Shown here one piece after another: positions 31,140 to 44,075 of a DNA stretch of 64,000 nt. The translations under genes and the position numbers were made by a program. Position 1 is the stretch's first letter, and each line of letters begins with the position of its first letter. The notes beneath the pieces are model-generated. The model was not told the origin of the DNA. It did no database searches and was given only the letters and a program-made list of their open reading frames with translations. This stretch comes from Taxillus chinensis (taxonomy: Eukaryota; Streptophyta; Magnoliopsida; Santalales; Loranthaceae): the NCBI GenBank assembly GCA_023512835.1, contig CM042092.1, forward strand, positions 49,438,900 through 49,502,899, written 5' to 3'.

Positions 31140-33965
31140 TGTTGGACCCCATTTTGTCCGGGTTGGACATACTAACCCCATTTGATATACCTTTCTGCCC
31201 ATGCCATATACCTTGTTGAACAGGTCCACAATGATCTCATACTTCCAAGGAATGGTCTACCCCAATCTGCATGAGATGAATACAATTGACATGTACGGGG
31301 GAGTCCAAAATTAATGACTTCTGCTACAAGTCCTTGAAGTGTCCCAAGAACGACACCGGGTGATAGAGGATGAAAAGTGGAGACTAACGCACTTGACCGA
31401 GCTCAAATCGGACTTAAAATGAAGAAGTTATGGCCAAAACAATCTTCGTTAGAAAAGTCAAAACTTGCCAAAAGACGGTCAATGCCCCTGGTCAAACAGC
31501 CCGAAAAAGTGATCATGCGAAATTCTCTAAAATGTCTATGTAGGCGAATACGAGTCTTCCCAAATAATCCCTAAAAGGTCATCCATTTTTGCATTATGGG
31601 TAAGGGTAAAAAGGTAATTAAAAGTTAAAAAAAAAAACGGGGTTGACCGTTGATTGTTGACCTGCCGACACTTCGACCCATTGACCCCGAAGCTCAAAGC
31701 CCCGAAGCCTCGAAGCCCCGAAGCCTCGAAGCCTCGAAGCCTCGAAGCCCCGTTGACCTGCTGATTTCTGACCTTCGACCCTTCGACCCTCGAAGCCTCG
31801 CTGCCGACACTTCGACCCGCGACTTACGACGCCGACTTGCGACACCGACCCGCAGCACCCGTACGCCTTCCACCGTTGACCGAAGCTTCGACCCTGCCGA
31901 CGCTCCGACCTGCCGACACTTCGAACCTCTGACCCCTTTTTGCCTTCGCTGATTTTTCTCGCTAGCTTCCTCGCTGGCTTATTTTTCTCGCTGGTTGTTC
32001 ACGAGACCTGTCTTATGCGCTGGCCATCTGACAAAGAATTATTCTTGAATACCTGTCGGTCACATGTGCTAAACGAAAACATTAAAAAGGGCAATCACGA
32101 GCTGCAAGTCGCCAGACCACCCGACAGATCGCATAAGACCTGGACAAAAATGAGGAAATCAATAATACAACATTAAATGCTGCAATTAATGATAGTCCAG
32201 CCAAAAATATTTTCTGCAGTCTTTTAAGATGCAGTTGTCCGTCCCTGCGCAGAGGGTTGAGGGGTGGAAAAACAAAAGGAGGTACGTGAAAAAGAAGAGG
32301 AGAAGAGAGAAAAAGAGAGAGCCATCATCGTGGGAAAAGAAACCTGCAAACCAAAGAGAGCAAAAAACAGAGAGAGCAAAAAAGAAAGAAAGACAGAAAA
32401 GGGAAAGAGATCACTCGTCCACCCAGAAAAAAAACAGAAGAGAGAAATCCAAAACCCAGAAAAAAGAGAGAGGTAACGCAAAGAAAAAACGCCTCCCTGA
32501 CTGCCATCCTCTCTCAGATTCGTCCTAAAAAAAACGCCCAGTCTTTCTGCTATTGTACAATCAAACATCGCCCCTGCATCCCTTTTCCCTCGTATCTCGT
32601 TCTAGTTCCTTTTTTCAGCAAAAAAAAAAAAACACAAAAACAACTCCAACTTCAGCCCTCTCTTTCTCTCACGCCCACTTCAGCCCTCCTATCTCCAAAT
32701 ACCAGGAAAGCCTCTTCACAAGTCCCGCTGCCAGATCTGTTGGTTCTAATTCGAGCAAGTGACTATCAGCGCCGGCGGGAGCTCAAACAGGAGGTTGGTG
32801 TTGTAAGTCCCAAAGTCGGTTCAGCTCTTATTTCTTCATTACGTTTCAGCTTATTTACATTGATATTTGATGTAATTCTTAATATTTCCTTGTATTTCTT
32901 TTTCTTTTTTCTGTTATTTGTTGCATTGCGTTTCCTTTGTATTTCCCTTTCCTTTGTATATGTGTATGTTGTAATATGTAAAGTATAGCAAACAAAAAAA
33001 CAACAAAGAAAGAAAAAGAGAGAGAGCAAAGGGAGAAGATGAAAAAAAAAGGAGAAAAAGAAAAAAAGAGTGATTTTATTTTTCTTTTGTGGATGTCACA
33101 CTCACACACTCGACATCTATTTTGATATATGTGTTTCTATGTATTTTCAATTATTGAAATGCGTAGATTTAGGTTCAAAGCTTTAAAAAACACCCAACAA
33201 AAAAATAACAAAATGTATTCCACAAAATGTTTTTCCAAAAGGTCTTCTATAACATGTTTTTCTATAAATAGTTTTCAAAATGTGTTCAAAATGTCTCCTT
33301 AAAAAAAAACAAAACAAAAACAAATAAAAAAAACGTTTCGATGTTTTAAAACCAAAAAAAAGAAGAAAACCAAAATTAGTACTTCTAAAACCAAAAAAAA
33401 GGAAGACAAAAAAGGGACAAAAAAAAACAACAAAAAAAACAAAAACAAAAAAAAATGTATGTTTTCTAACCCAAGAAAAACCAAAAAGGGGGGGAAAATA
33501 AAAAAATCATTTTCTAGGACCTCAATTTCTAAAATAAAACCAAAAGCCAAAACCAATCCCTAGAACCTCATTATCCACTTCAAACAAAAACCCAAAAACT
33601 TTAGGATTCCTTTTAGAAATTTAGGGTAAAATCCATTTTTACTATAGTTTTAATAAATAACTTAGCTAAATAAAAATCATAGACTTTTTAGGAAATTGAA
33701 CCCAGTCATGGCAGTACAAATAAAATAAAAACCTCCTCCTCCTAAATTAGATACCGAAAGGGCGCTGTAGGAGTGCTAATCCTTTCCTACACGTAACCAA
33801 CTCTCGAACCCTTCTCTGATAACGTAGACCACAAACTTTAAACTAGTCAAAGTAGAGGGTATCCAACTGTACCCCAAAAACAATTGGTGGCGACTCTAAA
33901 ACTTCTCACCATTGGTTTAGTTTGAGCTCACCCCAAACGGGCCCGGACAAAAACCAGTGATGACA
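31140..33965 (+). repeat. OgB 5' LTR, long form (2,826 bp)
   Basis: Begins TGTTGGACCCC, ends GTGATGACA. Relative to OgA it has an extra block from about 31625 to 32965, holding the CGAAGCC minisatellite (31679-31800), a GC-rich stretch, a purine-rich tract (32270-32480) and AT-rich sequence before TTGTAATATGTAAAGTATAG. A 10-base inverted repeat (32010-32019 / 32130-32139) lies in the block. Confidence 0.92.
31679..31800 (+). repeat. CGAAGCC minisatellite in OgB 5' LTR
   Basis: Tandem 7-9 base units CGAAGCCT / CGAAGCCC. The 3' LTR copy (44830-45000) is longer and has more CGAAGCTC variants, so the array changed after insertion. OgC carries the reverse copy near 27390-27560. Confidence 0.85.
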
Positions 33966-33967
33966 GC

Positions 33968-33985
33968 TGGCGACTCTGCTGGGGA
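33968..33985 (+). other. OgB primer binding site
   Basis: TGGCGACTCTGCTGGGGA, identical to OgA, two bases after the LTR. Confidence 0.78.
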
Positions 33986-34640
33986 TTTAAACACTTTAGA
34001 GAGTTAGGTCTAGAACTAGGAGTAGGAGATTGTTTTTTGTACTGTTGTATATATTTAACTGTCGTGCTAAGTTGTTTTTTTTTTCCTAGATAAAATCGTG
34101 ATTTACTTATTAACAATTTTCGTTTATCTTTAAACTATGATTTATTTATACGCTTTAACTACCATGATAGTTGTGATTTATTGCTTTCCATACTTGTTGC
34201 ATTCATGCATAACCCTATACCCGGGTTTAGCACAATTTAGGTTAGCGAGGTTCAGTACGTTCGCCAACGCGTTGATCATTATCCGCAATGGGGCCTCGGA
34301 CTCCTCACTCAAGCTTGAGGTTCTTTTAAGGCACGTCCTTTTAAGATCCCCCTCCGGTAAATCCCATGGTGTACGGAGCCCTCTATTGAGGAAGTTCGGG
34401 AACCAATGAATAATATAGGTGTAGCAATAGAAGCCTATCAGGGGCATTGACCCACATTTTGTTTGCTCATTCCATACCATGCTAACCCTTGTTTTGCAGG
34501 GTAGTCCTTAAGTCATTCCCTGCACATATTAGCTGTTTTTTTTTACTATTGGTTTATTCTTTTTCCTGTCTAACTGCCTTGATATATATTAACCTGTCAT
34601 CCTAACCTGTTACCATGCATAACACAACATTCATATAGGC
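33986..34640 (+). other. OgB leader region
   Basis: Homologous to 8368-8995. Candidate 3' splice site GCTAACCCTTGTTTTGCAG/GG at 34482-34502, with branch-like CTAAC and a pyrimidine-rich stretch; better preserved than in OgA. Confidence 0.5.
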
Positions 34641-35855
34641 ATGGCAACTTTCAGTCATCTCCTAAAAAGCCCTCAGGACAAGGAGGCTGTCACAGTGGTG
34701 GCCCAAGCATCTGGAGACATTCAACTTCGCCTTGGAGATTTTCCACCAGGGGAAACCCACAAGGCAGAACATGTTATCATAGAAGATCAGCTGGACTACA
34801 CTAAGGAGGTACAGACAATATGGAGGCAATGGTCAGACGAAAGGAAAAGCATATACATACAACAGTTTGAGGATTTTCTCCATGTGACCGAGCTACTGGC
34901 CGATACAGATATGCTTGGGGCAGCCATATATTTCTGGGAGCCTCGACGGTGGTGCTTTGACTTCAACGGCATAGATCTGGTTCCCACAATAGAAGAATAC
35001 AAAATATTATTGGACATCCCCGTGGAAAACAAAATGAAGATCTATCTACCGGAGCCAGAAGGTCATGTTGAAGGGCCTTTGCTGAGATTATGGGAAAGCC
35101 AGTATGGGACTCACCGGCGGTCACAACCTACGGTGGACGAGAATATCTTCCATGGGCAACAATCAAAGAAATAATACAGACTACAACAGAAACAGAGGCA
35201 CACAAACTGTTTACACTAGCTATATATGGGCTAGTCATTTTCCCGAGGATACCAGCCCACATCGATGGGGCAATTGTAGATTTGGTCCAGCAGGTGCTCA
35301 AAGGATGTGACCCTACTCAAATTGGAGAACCTCTTAGAAGCTGACATTACCTGGACTGCTCCTTGGATTCCGGTGGTGTCCATGACATATAGTTACGGGG
35401 ACTACAATTGGGTTCCACTTTTAGGTCCCTGGGGAGGAACTGCATATGCACCACTGCAGGTGGGAAGACAAGTGGGGCGTCATTAGATTATCCCCGTGCT
35501 CTTTGGCATGGAAGAGTGTGATTTCACTTACAGCAGAACCATGCTCACAGAAGAAGGCAAGAAGATGTATCAAGCATGGTCCACACCACACAAGATCCAA
35601 CCCAACAACTCAAAACCTGGTGTTTACCCCGCATACATATCTTGGAGGGCACAACACAAGCCACAGCTAACTTCAGACATGAAGGCTATCCTCCAGGAGA
35701 ATCAGACTTTAAGGCAGCAGATCCAGAGGCTAGAAGCATCTCTAGAAGGAGCTCTTCAAAGGCTGCACTGAGGGAAAAATAGATCGAGACGATAATGAAG
35801 CAGAGGGAGGAAGCAGGTGAGCGACCACCCCAGAGGAAGAGGTGCCGTGCTACTT
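34641..35855 (+). pseudogene. OgB ORF1
   Basis: Start MATFSHLLKSPQDK at 34641, open for 177 codons through FGIDLVPTIEEY-like DFNGIDLVPTIEEYKILLD and LPEPEGHVEGPLLRLWESQ, then frameshifted near 35100. About 235 bases present in OgA (9670-9905) are missing after KGCDPT at ~35318. The last part has FGMEECDFTYSRTMLTEEGK, a coiled coil, then a basic tail (PPQRKRCR) and stop. Product function unknown; position and content match ORF1 of Ogre elements. Confidence 0.7.
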
Positions 35856-36130
35856 AGGAGATGACTAGAAGAGTGCTTTAAGATCATATAGCACTAGCTT
35901 TCATTTTACATGGCATTTCAGCATTGAATGTTTGTATTGTGTGTTTGGTTTGTAATAAAGTTGTTTGTTTTTCTTACCCTCTACATATACATTCCATGCA
36001 TACATGCATATCGAATAAAAAAAATCAAATAAAATTTCCCTTGTACCCAGGTGGGTAGCAGCCTCTCTCCAGGATTGCGCACTCTTACAATCTCAGATCC
36101 CGGCACAAGCAAATACCTCAACCGCAGCCA
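35856..36130 (+). other. OgB spacer between ORF1 and gag
   Basis: Non-coding, as 10396-10716; AATAAAG near 35955, ATGCAT-rich block near 35995-36012, TTGTACCCAG/GTGGG near 36050. Confidence 0.45.
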
Positions 36131-39100
36131 ATGGCAGAAGAAACAGAGAACATACTCATGGGGTTGGAACAGTCACAACAAACCCTACAGGGGCAAATGT
36201 CTGCAATAATGGAAATGCTCACAAAATTGATTGAAGAAAGAGGAAGACTTCCGACAGGGGGAACTACCAATCACCATCAAGAGCAGGGACAGCAGGCCGT
36301 TCAGTCACCCAACCTGGCTCCAAGCTAGGCGCCCACATACCATCCTGTTATGGCACAACCTCCAACCCCAAATCAAACTCATTTCACGATGCCCGCACCG
36401 GGAAATGTAATGGAAGCGGTGGGTTCCCCAGCCCCTCAGGAAAATATTGAGTCTCCCGCTCTACGCCGACTTGAGGAAAGATTGAAAGCCGTAGAAGGCA
36501 TTGACAGCTATGGTATGACCTGCCCACAAGACTTATGCTTAGTCCCTGGAGTGGTGCTACCGCCAAAATTCAAAATGCCAGATTTTGAAAAGTTCAACGG
36601 GACACGATGTCTGAGGACACATCTGGCCATTTATTGTCAAAAAATGGCCGCTTATGCTGGTGAAGACAAGCTCCTCATGCATTATTTCCAGGAAAGCCTA
36701 ACCGGGGCATCCCTTCACTGGTATTTTCAACTGAATGGAAACCGCATTAAGACATGGAAGGAATTAGCTACTTCCTTCTTGGCATAGTACAAACATGTCA
36801 CCGAGCTGGCGCTGGATCGACTAACCCTGCAGTTTATGGAGAAGGGATCTGAAGAGAATTTCAAAGATTATGCACGAAGATGGAGAGAGGCAGCCGTGGA
36901 GGTCCAACCTCCCCTTACCGAAAGAGAACTCACTACTCTTTTTATCAACACACTAAAAGGTGTCTACTATGAGAAGTTGATCGGTAACGTCTCCAACAGC
37001 TTTGTAGACTTGGTTGCATCCGGTGAACGTGTAGAAAGTGGAATTAAAGGAGGAAAGCTGAAGGGAGATGCAGCTGAGGCATCAAAACGGTTTCAACCAC
37101 TAGTAAAAAAGAAAGAAAATAAAACCAACCTGGTATACCAAGCGCACCAGTCAATACAACCAACATTCTACCAAGCGCCAGGATGCTACAGAGGGTCACC
37201 GGTAGCTGCTTATGCTGCACCTGCACCACCTCCCCAATTCATGCCATACCTGCCACAAGGAGGGGTTCCATTTCCATATCCAATGACACCTAATCCGTTT
37301 CAACCAAGAGCGCCTTACGCAGAGCAACTAAGGCCAGCAACTCAGGAAGGACCAGGAGCCTCATTCCAAGGACAGGGGCAACCAAGGGCCCCGACCCATC
37401 AAGCAGGAGTGAATCAGGCTTCTCGTCGACCACGACAAGAGTTTGATCCTATTCCAATGACTTATGCGGAATTATACCCCAAGCTCTTAGAGGCAAGGAT
37501 GGTAACCCCTATACCCTTGGGAGAAATAAAGACTCCTCCCCCGGCCTGGTATAAGCCAGATGCCAGATGTGAGTATCTTGCAGGTGGAGCTAGACATGAT
37601 ATCGAGAATTGTATAACATTCAAAAGGAAGGTTCAGGCATTAAAGGATGCAAAATGGCTGGATTTTTCCGCACTGTCTGGGACGCCAAGTGTGAACAGCG
37701 ATCCTCTCCCAGAACACTCCAATATTGTTGATAGTATCGAAAATGAAGCACGGCTGGAAAGGGTCTCCCAAGTACAAATGGAGAAAACACATTTGTTCAC
37801 TCTGTTACAGGAACATGGCTATATACTTGCTAAAGACACGCCAAAGGCAAGAAAAGGAACAGATGGGGAAAAACAATGCCCTTATCACAAGATGTCACGG
37901 GGACATGACATCGCAGAATGTACTGAGATTTCCGAGGTGGTGCAAAAACTCATGGACCAAAGGATGATAGAATTCTCAAGAGGAGGAATGGACAACCAAA
38001 GCCACACGATCCGAGAAGACGATTCACACAAATCGCCATGGGTGCCAACACCCCTTATCTTAACTGTTAAGGCTCCGGAGACCCCGCTACTGCCACATGG
38101 AATCAAGCCTCTCACTATCCATGCCTCAAGTCTCGTGCCAGACAAGGGGGAGAGGACCGAAATCCTACAACTACTGCATGGAATTGCACCCCTCACCATA
38201 GGTGTTCCTGCTCCTTTCCCCTATAAAAATGATAAAGCAGTCCCATGGAATTACAGTTGTGAAGTAATCCAGGGAGCCACCGCAGCAGAGAAGATAACTA
38301 GGAGTGGTAAGGCTTATGCCCCTGATATGGCTGACAAAGCAAGGAAAGAAAAAGCTGTAGAACCAGACATTGAGCCAATGCTGGAGGCAACAAAGAAAGG
38401 AGCACCGGTCACTGAAAAAGAGACATTGGAATTCCTAAAATTCATGAAACAGAGCGAGTATAATATTGTGGATCAGCTAAGCCGACAACCGGCTCGCATC
38501 TCCTTGCTCTCATTAATGATGGATTCCCAACCTCACCGGGAAGCACTGCTGAAAGTTCTGAGCCAAGCCTATGTTCCACTGACCATCTCAGTGGCAAATG
38601 TTGATGGAATCGCCAGTAACCTCATCATGAACAACGTCATTAGCTTTGGAGATGACGAGCTACCCCAAGAAGGAAAGGGGCACATAAAAGCTCTGCACAT
38701 CATGGTTAAATGCAAGGAGCACACCATAGCCCGTGTCCTCATCGACAACGGCTCGGCCTTGAACATTATGCCCTTGCATATACTGCAGCAACTTCCAATT
38801 GACGCGTCCTATATGCGTCCTTGTACGATGAAAGTATGAGCATTCGATGGAGGAAAGCGTGACGTGGTGGGGACTCTGGATATTCCACTCATGATTGGGC
38901 CAACTACTTTTACGGTGGAATTTCAGGTGATGGACATCCCGCCATATTACAGCTGTTTGTTGGGAAGACCCTGGATCCACATGGCAGGAGCGGTGCCATC
39001 AAGTCTCCACCAGAAGATGAAATTTGTAATGGGGGACCAGCTCATCTGCATCTCTGGTGAGACAAGTTTCCTCGTCACCAAACCGGCATCAGTTCTTTAT

Positions 39101-39607
39101 ATTGAAAGTAACGAAGATGTGCCAGAATGCTCCTATCGGGCTTTTGAGATGGGGAATGTCGCTTCTGCCCCAGACCACCGTCTCTCGAAGGCAGCAAAAA
39201 TGGTTGCAGCCACTATGATCAAACAGGGGTACAAACCGGGGCAAGGATTAGGCCTGACAGCTCAAGGGATTCAGAAACCCCTGACCATCCGAGAAAATAC
39301 CGAAAAAGTTTGGGCTAGGCTACGTCCCTACAAAAGCTGACACACAGAGGGTAGCTATCAAAAAGAAAGAAAGCAGGATGGCAAGGCTACAAAAAAGGGC
39401 AGTTCAAGAAGAAAAGAGAAGCCTTCCCCCCTTGAATGTTACATTCCGGAGTGGAGGGTTCATCCATAAGAGCCAACTTGAGCCCAAGACGGGGACTGTA
39501 GCCGTATTGGACACAAATGAGGATGCACCAAGCGAGATGGTTCAGTTAGTGCGAGAGGATCCCAACCAGCCATTGAACAATTGGACCAGCCTGGACCTCC
39601 CCATAAT
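36131..39607 (+). pseudogene. OgB gag-protease exon with G-patch
   Basis: Start MAEETENILMGLEQSQQTLQ at 36131. Stops at 36326 (TAG), 36785 (TAG) and 38837 (TGA); otherwise the frame from 36836 to 38839 is a 667-codon open stretch covering the gag end, both knuckles (first one CEYLAGGARHDIENC with a His lost, second CPYHKMSRGHDIAEC intact), and protease IDNGSALNIMPLHIL (~38745-38790). The G-patch AAKMVAATMIKQGYKPGQGL is in frame at 39190-39250; a 1-base insertion near 39303 then breaks the frame. Ends at the splice donor. Confidence 0.86.
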
Positions 39608-39789
39608 GTAATGCTTACGGGTTGCTGGGATTTAATGTATTCTATTTTAATGTACTTTGAAGCTGTGAACATTTGTTTTTCCTTAAACCATCCAATAAAA
39701 TATGTTTTTCAAAACCTTTCATGGTGCATTCCATTCATAACATATGCATATCATATTTGGTTACCAACTTGTCATTCTCTTATAAGCAG
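39608..39789 (+). other. Predicted intron between protease and RT, OgB
   Basis: GT at 39608-39609 inside ATG-TAA, AG at 39788-39789 (TTATAAGCAG/G), 182 bases. Same phase as OgA. Confidence 0.78.
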
Positions 39790-42700
39790 GTATCACAATG
39801 TCAATGAAAACATAGTATGTGAAAGCGAAACGAGATGCCAAAGGTTTGACCAAAGTCCAAACTGGGAGCAGCCCGTGTTTGAAGGCGATGAGAATGAGAT
39901 AGAGGAGACACCTAAACTACCAGGGGAGATTATATGCCTATTGGAAAGGGAAGACCGTTTCTCCATTCCAAGTGAAGACCCAAAGAGAAAGAGTGAATTT
40001 GGGGACGGTTGCCGAACCAAGAGAATTGAGGATGGGATCCTTAATAGCTACTGACATCAAGAAGCAATTAATTGAGCTGTTAAGGAGCTACATAGATGTT
40101 TTTGCATGGTCGTATCAAGATATGCCAGGATTAGACACGGACATAGTGTAGCATCACATACCAGTGAGGCCGGAATGCAAGCCGATTCAACGAAATTGAG
40201 AAGAATGAGACCGGAGATGCTAACTGAAGATTAAAGAAGAGGTCGAGAAAGCAATGGGACGCAGGTTTCCTAAGTGTCTCCCATTATCCAGAATGGGTGG
40301 CCAATGTTGTACCAGTACCGAAGAAAGGAGGCAAAGTACGCATGTGTGTCGACTATAGAGATCTGAACTAGGCCAGTCCGAAAGACAACTTCCCGCTCCC
40401 TCATATTGATACCTTGGTGGATAATACAGCAAAACATGCCCTATTCTCCTTCATGGATGGTTTCTCGGGCTATAATCAAATTCGTATGGCCCCCGAACAC
40501 AAAGAGAGGACCACATTCACGACACTTTGGGGCACTTTTTGCTATAATGTGATGCCTTTTGGCCTGAGGAACGTAGGGGCAACATATCAGCGAGCCATGG
40601 TGACCCTATTCCACAACATGATGCATAAGGAAGTCAAAGTATATATGGACGACATGATAGCCAAATCACGAAGCACCAAAGATCATATCGAAGTACTCCG
40701 CAAGCTCTTCAAGTGGCTACGGAAATATCAGCTGAAATTGAACCCCGAAAAGTGCACTTTCGGAGCCATGTCGGGAAAACTGTTGGGTTTCGTTGTGAGC
40801 CAAAAAGGAGTTGAAATCGATCCAGATAAAGTTCGAGCTATCCAAGAGATGCCGCCACCACGGACTATCAAGGAGGTTAGAGGATTCCTAGGGCGACTGA
40901 ATTACATTGCCCGATTTATTTCCCAATTGACAGCCACCTGTGAACCCATTTTCAAGACTTTACGAAAGAACAACCCAGAAATTTGGAATAACAAGTGTCA
41001 AGAAGCTTTCGACAAGATCGCACAATATCTGTCTAATCCACCTATTTTGGTCCCACCAGTAGCGGATAGACCTCTGATCTTATACTTGACCGTTCAGGAG
41101 TCAGCGATGGGTTGTGCCTTGGGGCAACACGATTCTACAGGCAAGAAGGAGCAAGCCATTTATTACCTCAGCAAGAAGTTCACCGTCAATGAAGAAAACT
41201 ACACACCCTTGGAGAAGACGTGCTGTGCTCTTGTCTGGATAACAAGAAGATTGAGGCAATACACTCTTTATCATACTACTTGGCTGATTTCAAGGCATGA
41301 TCCGCTCAAATATCTCTTGGAAAAGCCATCCATTTCTGGAAGAATCGCCAAGTGGCAGTTGATCCTATCGGAGTACGATATCATCTACGTACCCCAAAAA
41401 GCCATAAAAGGAAGTGCAATAGCCAACTATCTGGCAGATAGAGCGCTGGAAGACTTTGAGCCCATGACTATTGGCTTCCCAGATGACCACATCAACATCA
41501 TTTCGGCCGAAGTATCAGACATATGGATGATGTGGTTCGATGGAGCCTCCAGTCTTTTAGGTCACAGTGTTGGGGCCATCCTGATATCCCCAAAAGGCGA
41601 ACATTTCCCCATGGCGGCAAAGCTAACCTTCCCTTGTACAAACAATGTAGCAGAATATGAGGCTTGTGTGATGGGACTTCAAGAAGCCATTAACAAAGGA
41701 ATCAAAAAATTACGAGTGTTCGGCGATTGGGCACTCATCATTTTTCAAGTAAGGGGTGAATGGGAGACTCGAAACCACAAATTAATCCCATATCGGAAGC
41801 ATGTTGCAGAGTTAGCCGAACAATTCGAAGATATCACATTTGAGCATATGCCCAGGGAATACAATCAGCTCCCTGACGAGCTGGCAACTCTAGCCTCCCT
41901 CCTTCGGCTAGACACAAAGTTGGAAGTTCAGTCTTTTGATATCCGCATACAAGATGCTCCTGCACATTGCATGGCCATTGACGAAAATACCGAAGAAAAG
42001 CCCTGGTACAATGATATCAGACAATACTTGCTTAAACAAGAGTATCCAGCTGATGCCTCTGAGTTTGATAAAAGAAATATCCGAAGGTCAGCATCCAACT
42101 ATTATCTTGATGGCTCGATTCTGTACAAGAGAAACCATGACATGGTGTTATTTCGGTGTGTGGCAAAAGAAGAATCGACACAAATAATGAAAGAAGTGCA
42201 CGAAGGGGAATGTGGTTCACATGCAAAACGGACATGCATTAACAAGACAAATCATGCGAATGGGCTATTATTGGGTCACCATGGAAAAAGATTGCATTGA
42301 ATATGTGCGCAAATGCCTCAAGTGTCAAATTTATGGCGATAAGATCCAAGTACCGCTGTCCAAACTACACGTGATGGTTTCCCCATGGCCGTTCTCGCTT
42401 TGGGGCATTGACATTATCGGACCAATATCTCCAAAAGCTTCTAATGGTCATCGTTTCATTTTGGTAGCCATTGATTACTTCACCAAGTGGGTAGAAGCAG
42501 CATCATATGCTAATGTCACACAGGCTGTGGTACTTCGATTTATGCGGAATAACAACATATGCCGATATGGGCTTCCCGAGCAGATCATAACGGACAATGC
42601 TGCCAATTTAAACAGTCGAATGATAGGGAGGTTGTGTGAAACATACAAAATTCAACACTGTAACTCGACCCCCTATCGCCCAAAGATGAATGAAGCAGTC

Positions 42701-42843
42701 GAGGCAGCCAACAAGAACATCAAGAACATTATCAGAAAAATGACTGAAACATACAAAGATTGGCACGAGAAGCTACCTTATGCTTTGCATGCTTATCATA
42801 CCTCAGTGCGTACATCGACCAGGACAACTCCATTTTCTTTGGT
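39790..42843 (+). pseudogene. OgB pol: RT, two RNases H, integrase (C-terminus deleted)
   Basis: RT N-terminal part is damaged (frameshift near 39985, TAG at ~40148, further changes near 40190-40370). From 40414 the frame is open for 628 codons: FMDGFSGYNQIRMA, FCYNVMPFGLRNV, active site as YMDD (~40645) instead of YVDD in OgA, RNase H (RPLILYLTVQESAMGCALGQ), archaeal-type RNase H (MWFDGASSLLGHSVGAI, NNVAEYEACVMGL, VFGDWAL). One extra A near 42228 shifts the frame at the integrase zinc-binding region; integrase continues with WGIDIIGP, IITDNAANLNS, EAVEAANKNIKN. It ends at FSLV where sequence jumps to 3' UTR. Confidence 0.88.
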
Positions 42844-43580
42844 CTTCATTTCACATTTAAGTAGAATCTCTTAAATCCCCAGTAGAATCCATTGGCATTA
42901 CCTTATGAGTGGGGTCCCGCTCAAAATCCCCAAACAAATTAAGCCCCCAACTCAGAGTACTCATTCTCCACAAAATATCACTATCCCCAGAGAAGCCGTC
43001 AAGTCAAGCTCCTCAATATGGCGAAGCTCAATTTAACAGACTCTTCATGCACAAAAGGGAGTTCCCTAGCAAAGACAGGACGGACTCTCCATCCAAAGAG
43101 AACGTTTTTCCCCAACAAGTTGAATGTTAGCCAACCTCTCTAACAACATTTCCATCCTGGCCAACCCTCAATGATACAACACATGGCGTTCGATGCAATC
43201 ATCGCATTGCATCATATTTCACCACAAGTTGAGGTTTATGCATCCCTGCATACAGCACATTGCATTCCATGCATCATTGGCATACATTCAACATACTCTG
43301 TAATTGTAGGAATATTGCCGCCTCTGGAGATCCTAGGAGCTTATACTCAGCAAACTTCTCTTCAAGCTATCCTAGCTTTCTTCGTTCAACTGTACAACTC
43401 TTTCCTTGTAATTTCCCCAAGCTCTAAACGCATCCTTTTGGCACTTGAACAAATTTTTCCCTTTTGGGTCACCTCGTAGAGCGATCTCCTTGAGTGAACT
43501 CGTAGAGGGAGCCCAAATTGGGTTACTTCCCAAACTCACCATTTCCTTAAAGCATTTCCCCAAATACCAATTGATGTCTC
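42844..43580 (+). other. OgB 3' UTR, 5' part deleted
   Basis: Begins TCATTTCACATTT, which corresponds to about 20112 in OgA, so some 870 bases (integrase end plus early 3' UTR) are missing. Rest is homologous to 20112-20860. Confidence 0.75.
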
Positions 43581-43589
43581 CAACAAGTC

Positions 43590-44075
43590 TTTCCAGCTTA
43601 AGCCTATCGTTGCTGTGGGCCTTTCAATTTCCAGTTCAAGCCTATCGTTGCTGTGGGCCTTTCCATTTCCAGATTAAGCCTATCGTTGCAGTGGGCCTTT
43701 CAATTTTCAGTTCAAGCTTATCGTTGTTGTGGGCTTCTATTTTCAGTTTAAGCCTATCGTTGCCGTGGGCTTTCTATTTGAAGCCTATCGTTGCTGTGGG
43801 CTTTCTACTTTCTGCCTTTCCATTTTCAAGTCAAGCCTATCGTTGCTGTGGGCCTTTCCATTTCCAAGTCAAGCCTATCGTTGCCGTGGGCCTTTCCATT
43901 TTCAGTTAAGCCTATCATTACTGTGGGCCTTTTTCATTCTTCAATTCAAGCCTATCATTGCATTTTCAACCCAAGTCTATCGTTGTCGTAGGCTTTCTTC
44001 TTTAATTCAAGCCTATCATTGCAGTGGGCTTTCCATTTTTCAATTCAAGCCTGTCATTGTTGTAGGCATTCAATC
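43590..44075 (+). repeat. 3' UTR tandem array, OgB
   Basis: About thirteen units of the AAGCCTATCGTTGCTGTGGG type, some shortened. Different unit number and order from OgA and OgC. Confidence 0.86.

Noticed and set aside
31650..31952. ORF with repeated EASKPRSLEA-type protein
   Set aside because: Translation of the CGAAGCC minisatellite; the same occurs at 44752-45138 and 27328-27579.
32740..33029. Small ORFs around the GTTGGTGTTGTAAGTCCC segment
   Set aside because: Short, within the LTR, not supported by any recognisable domain; identical in both LTRs of OgB as expected of LTR copies.
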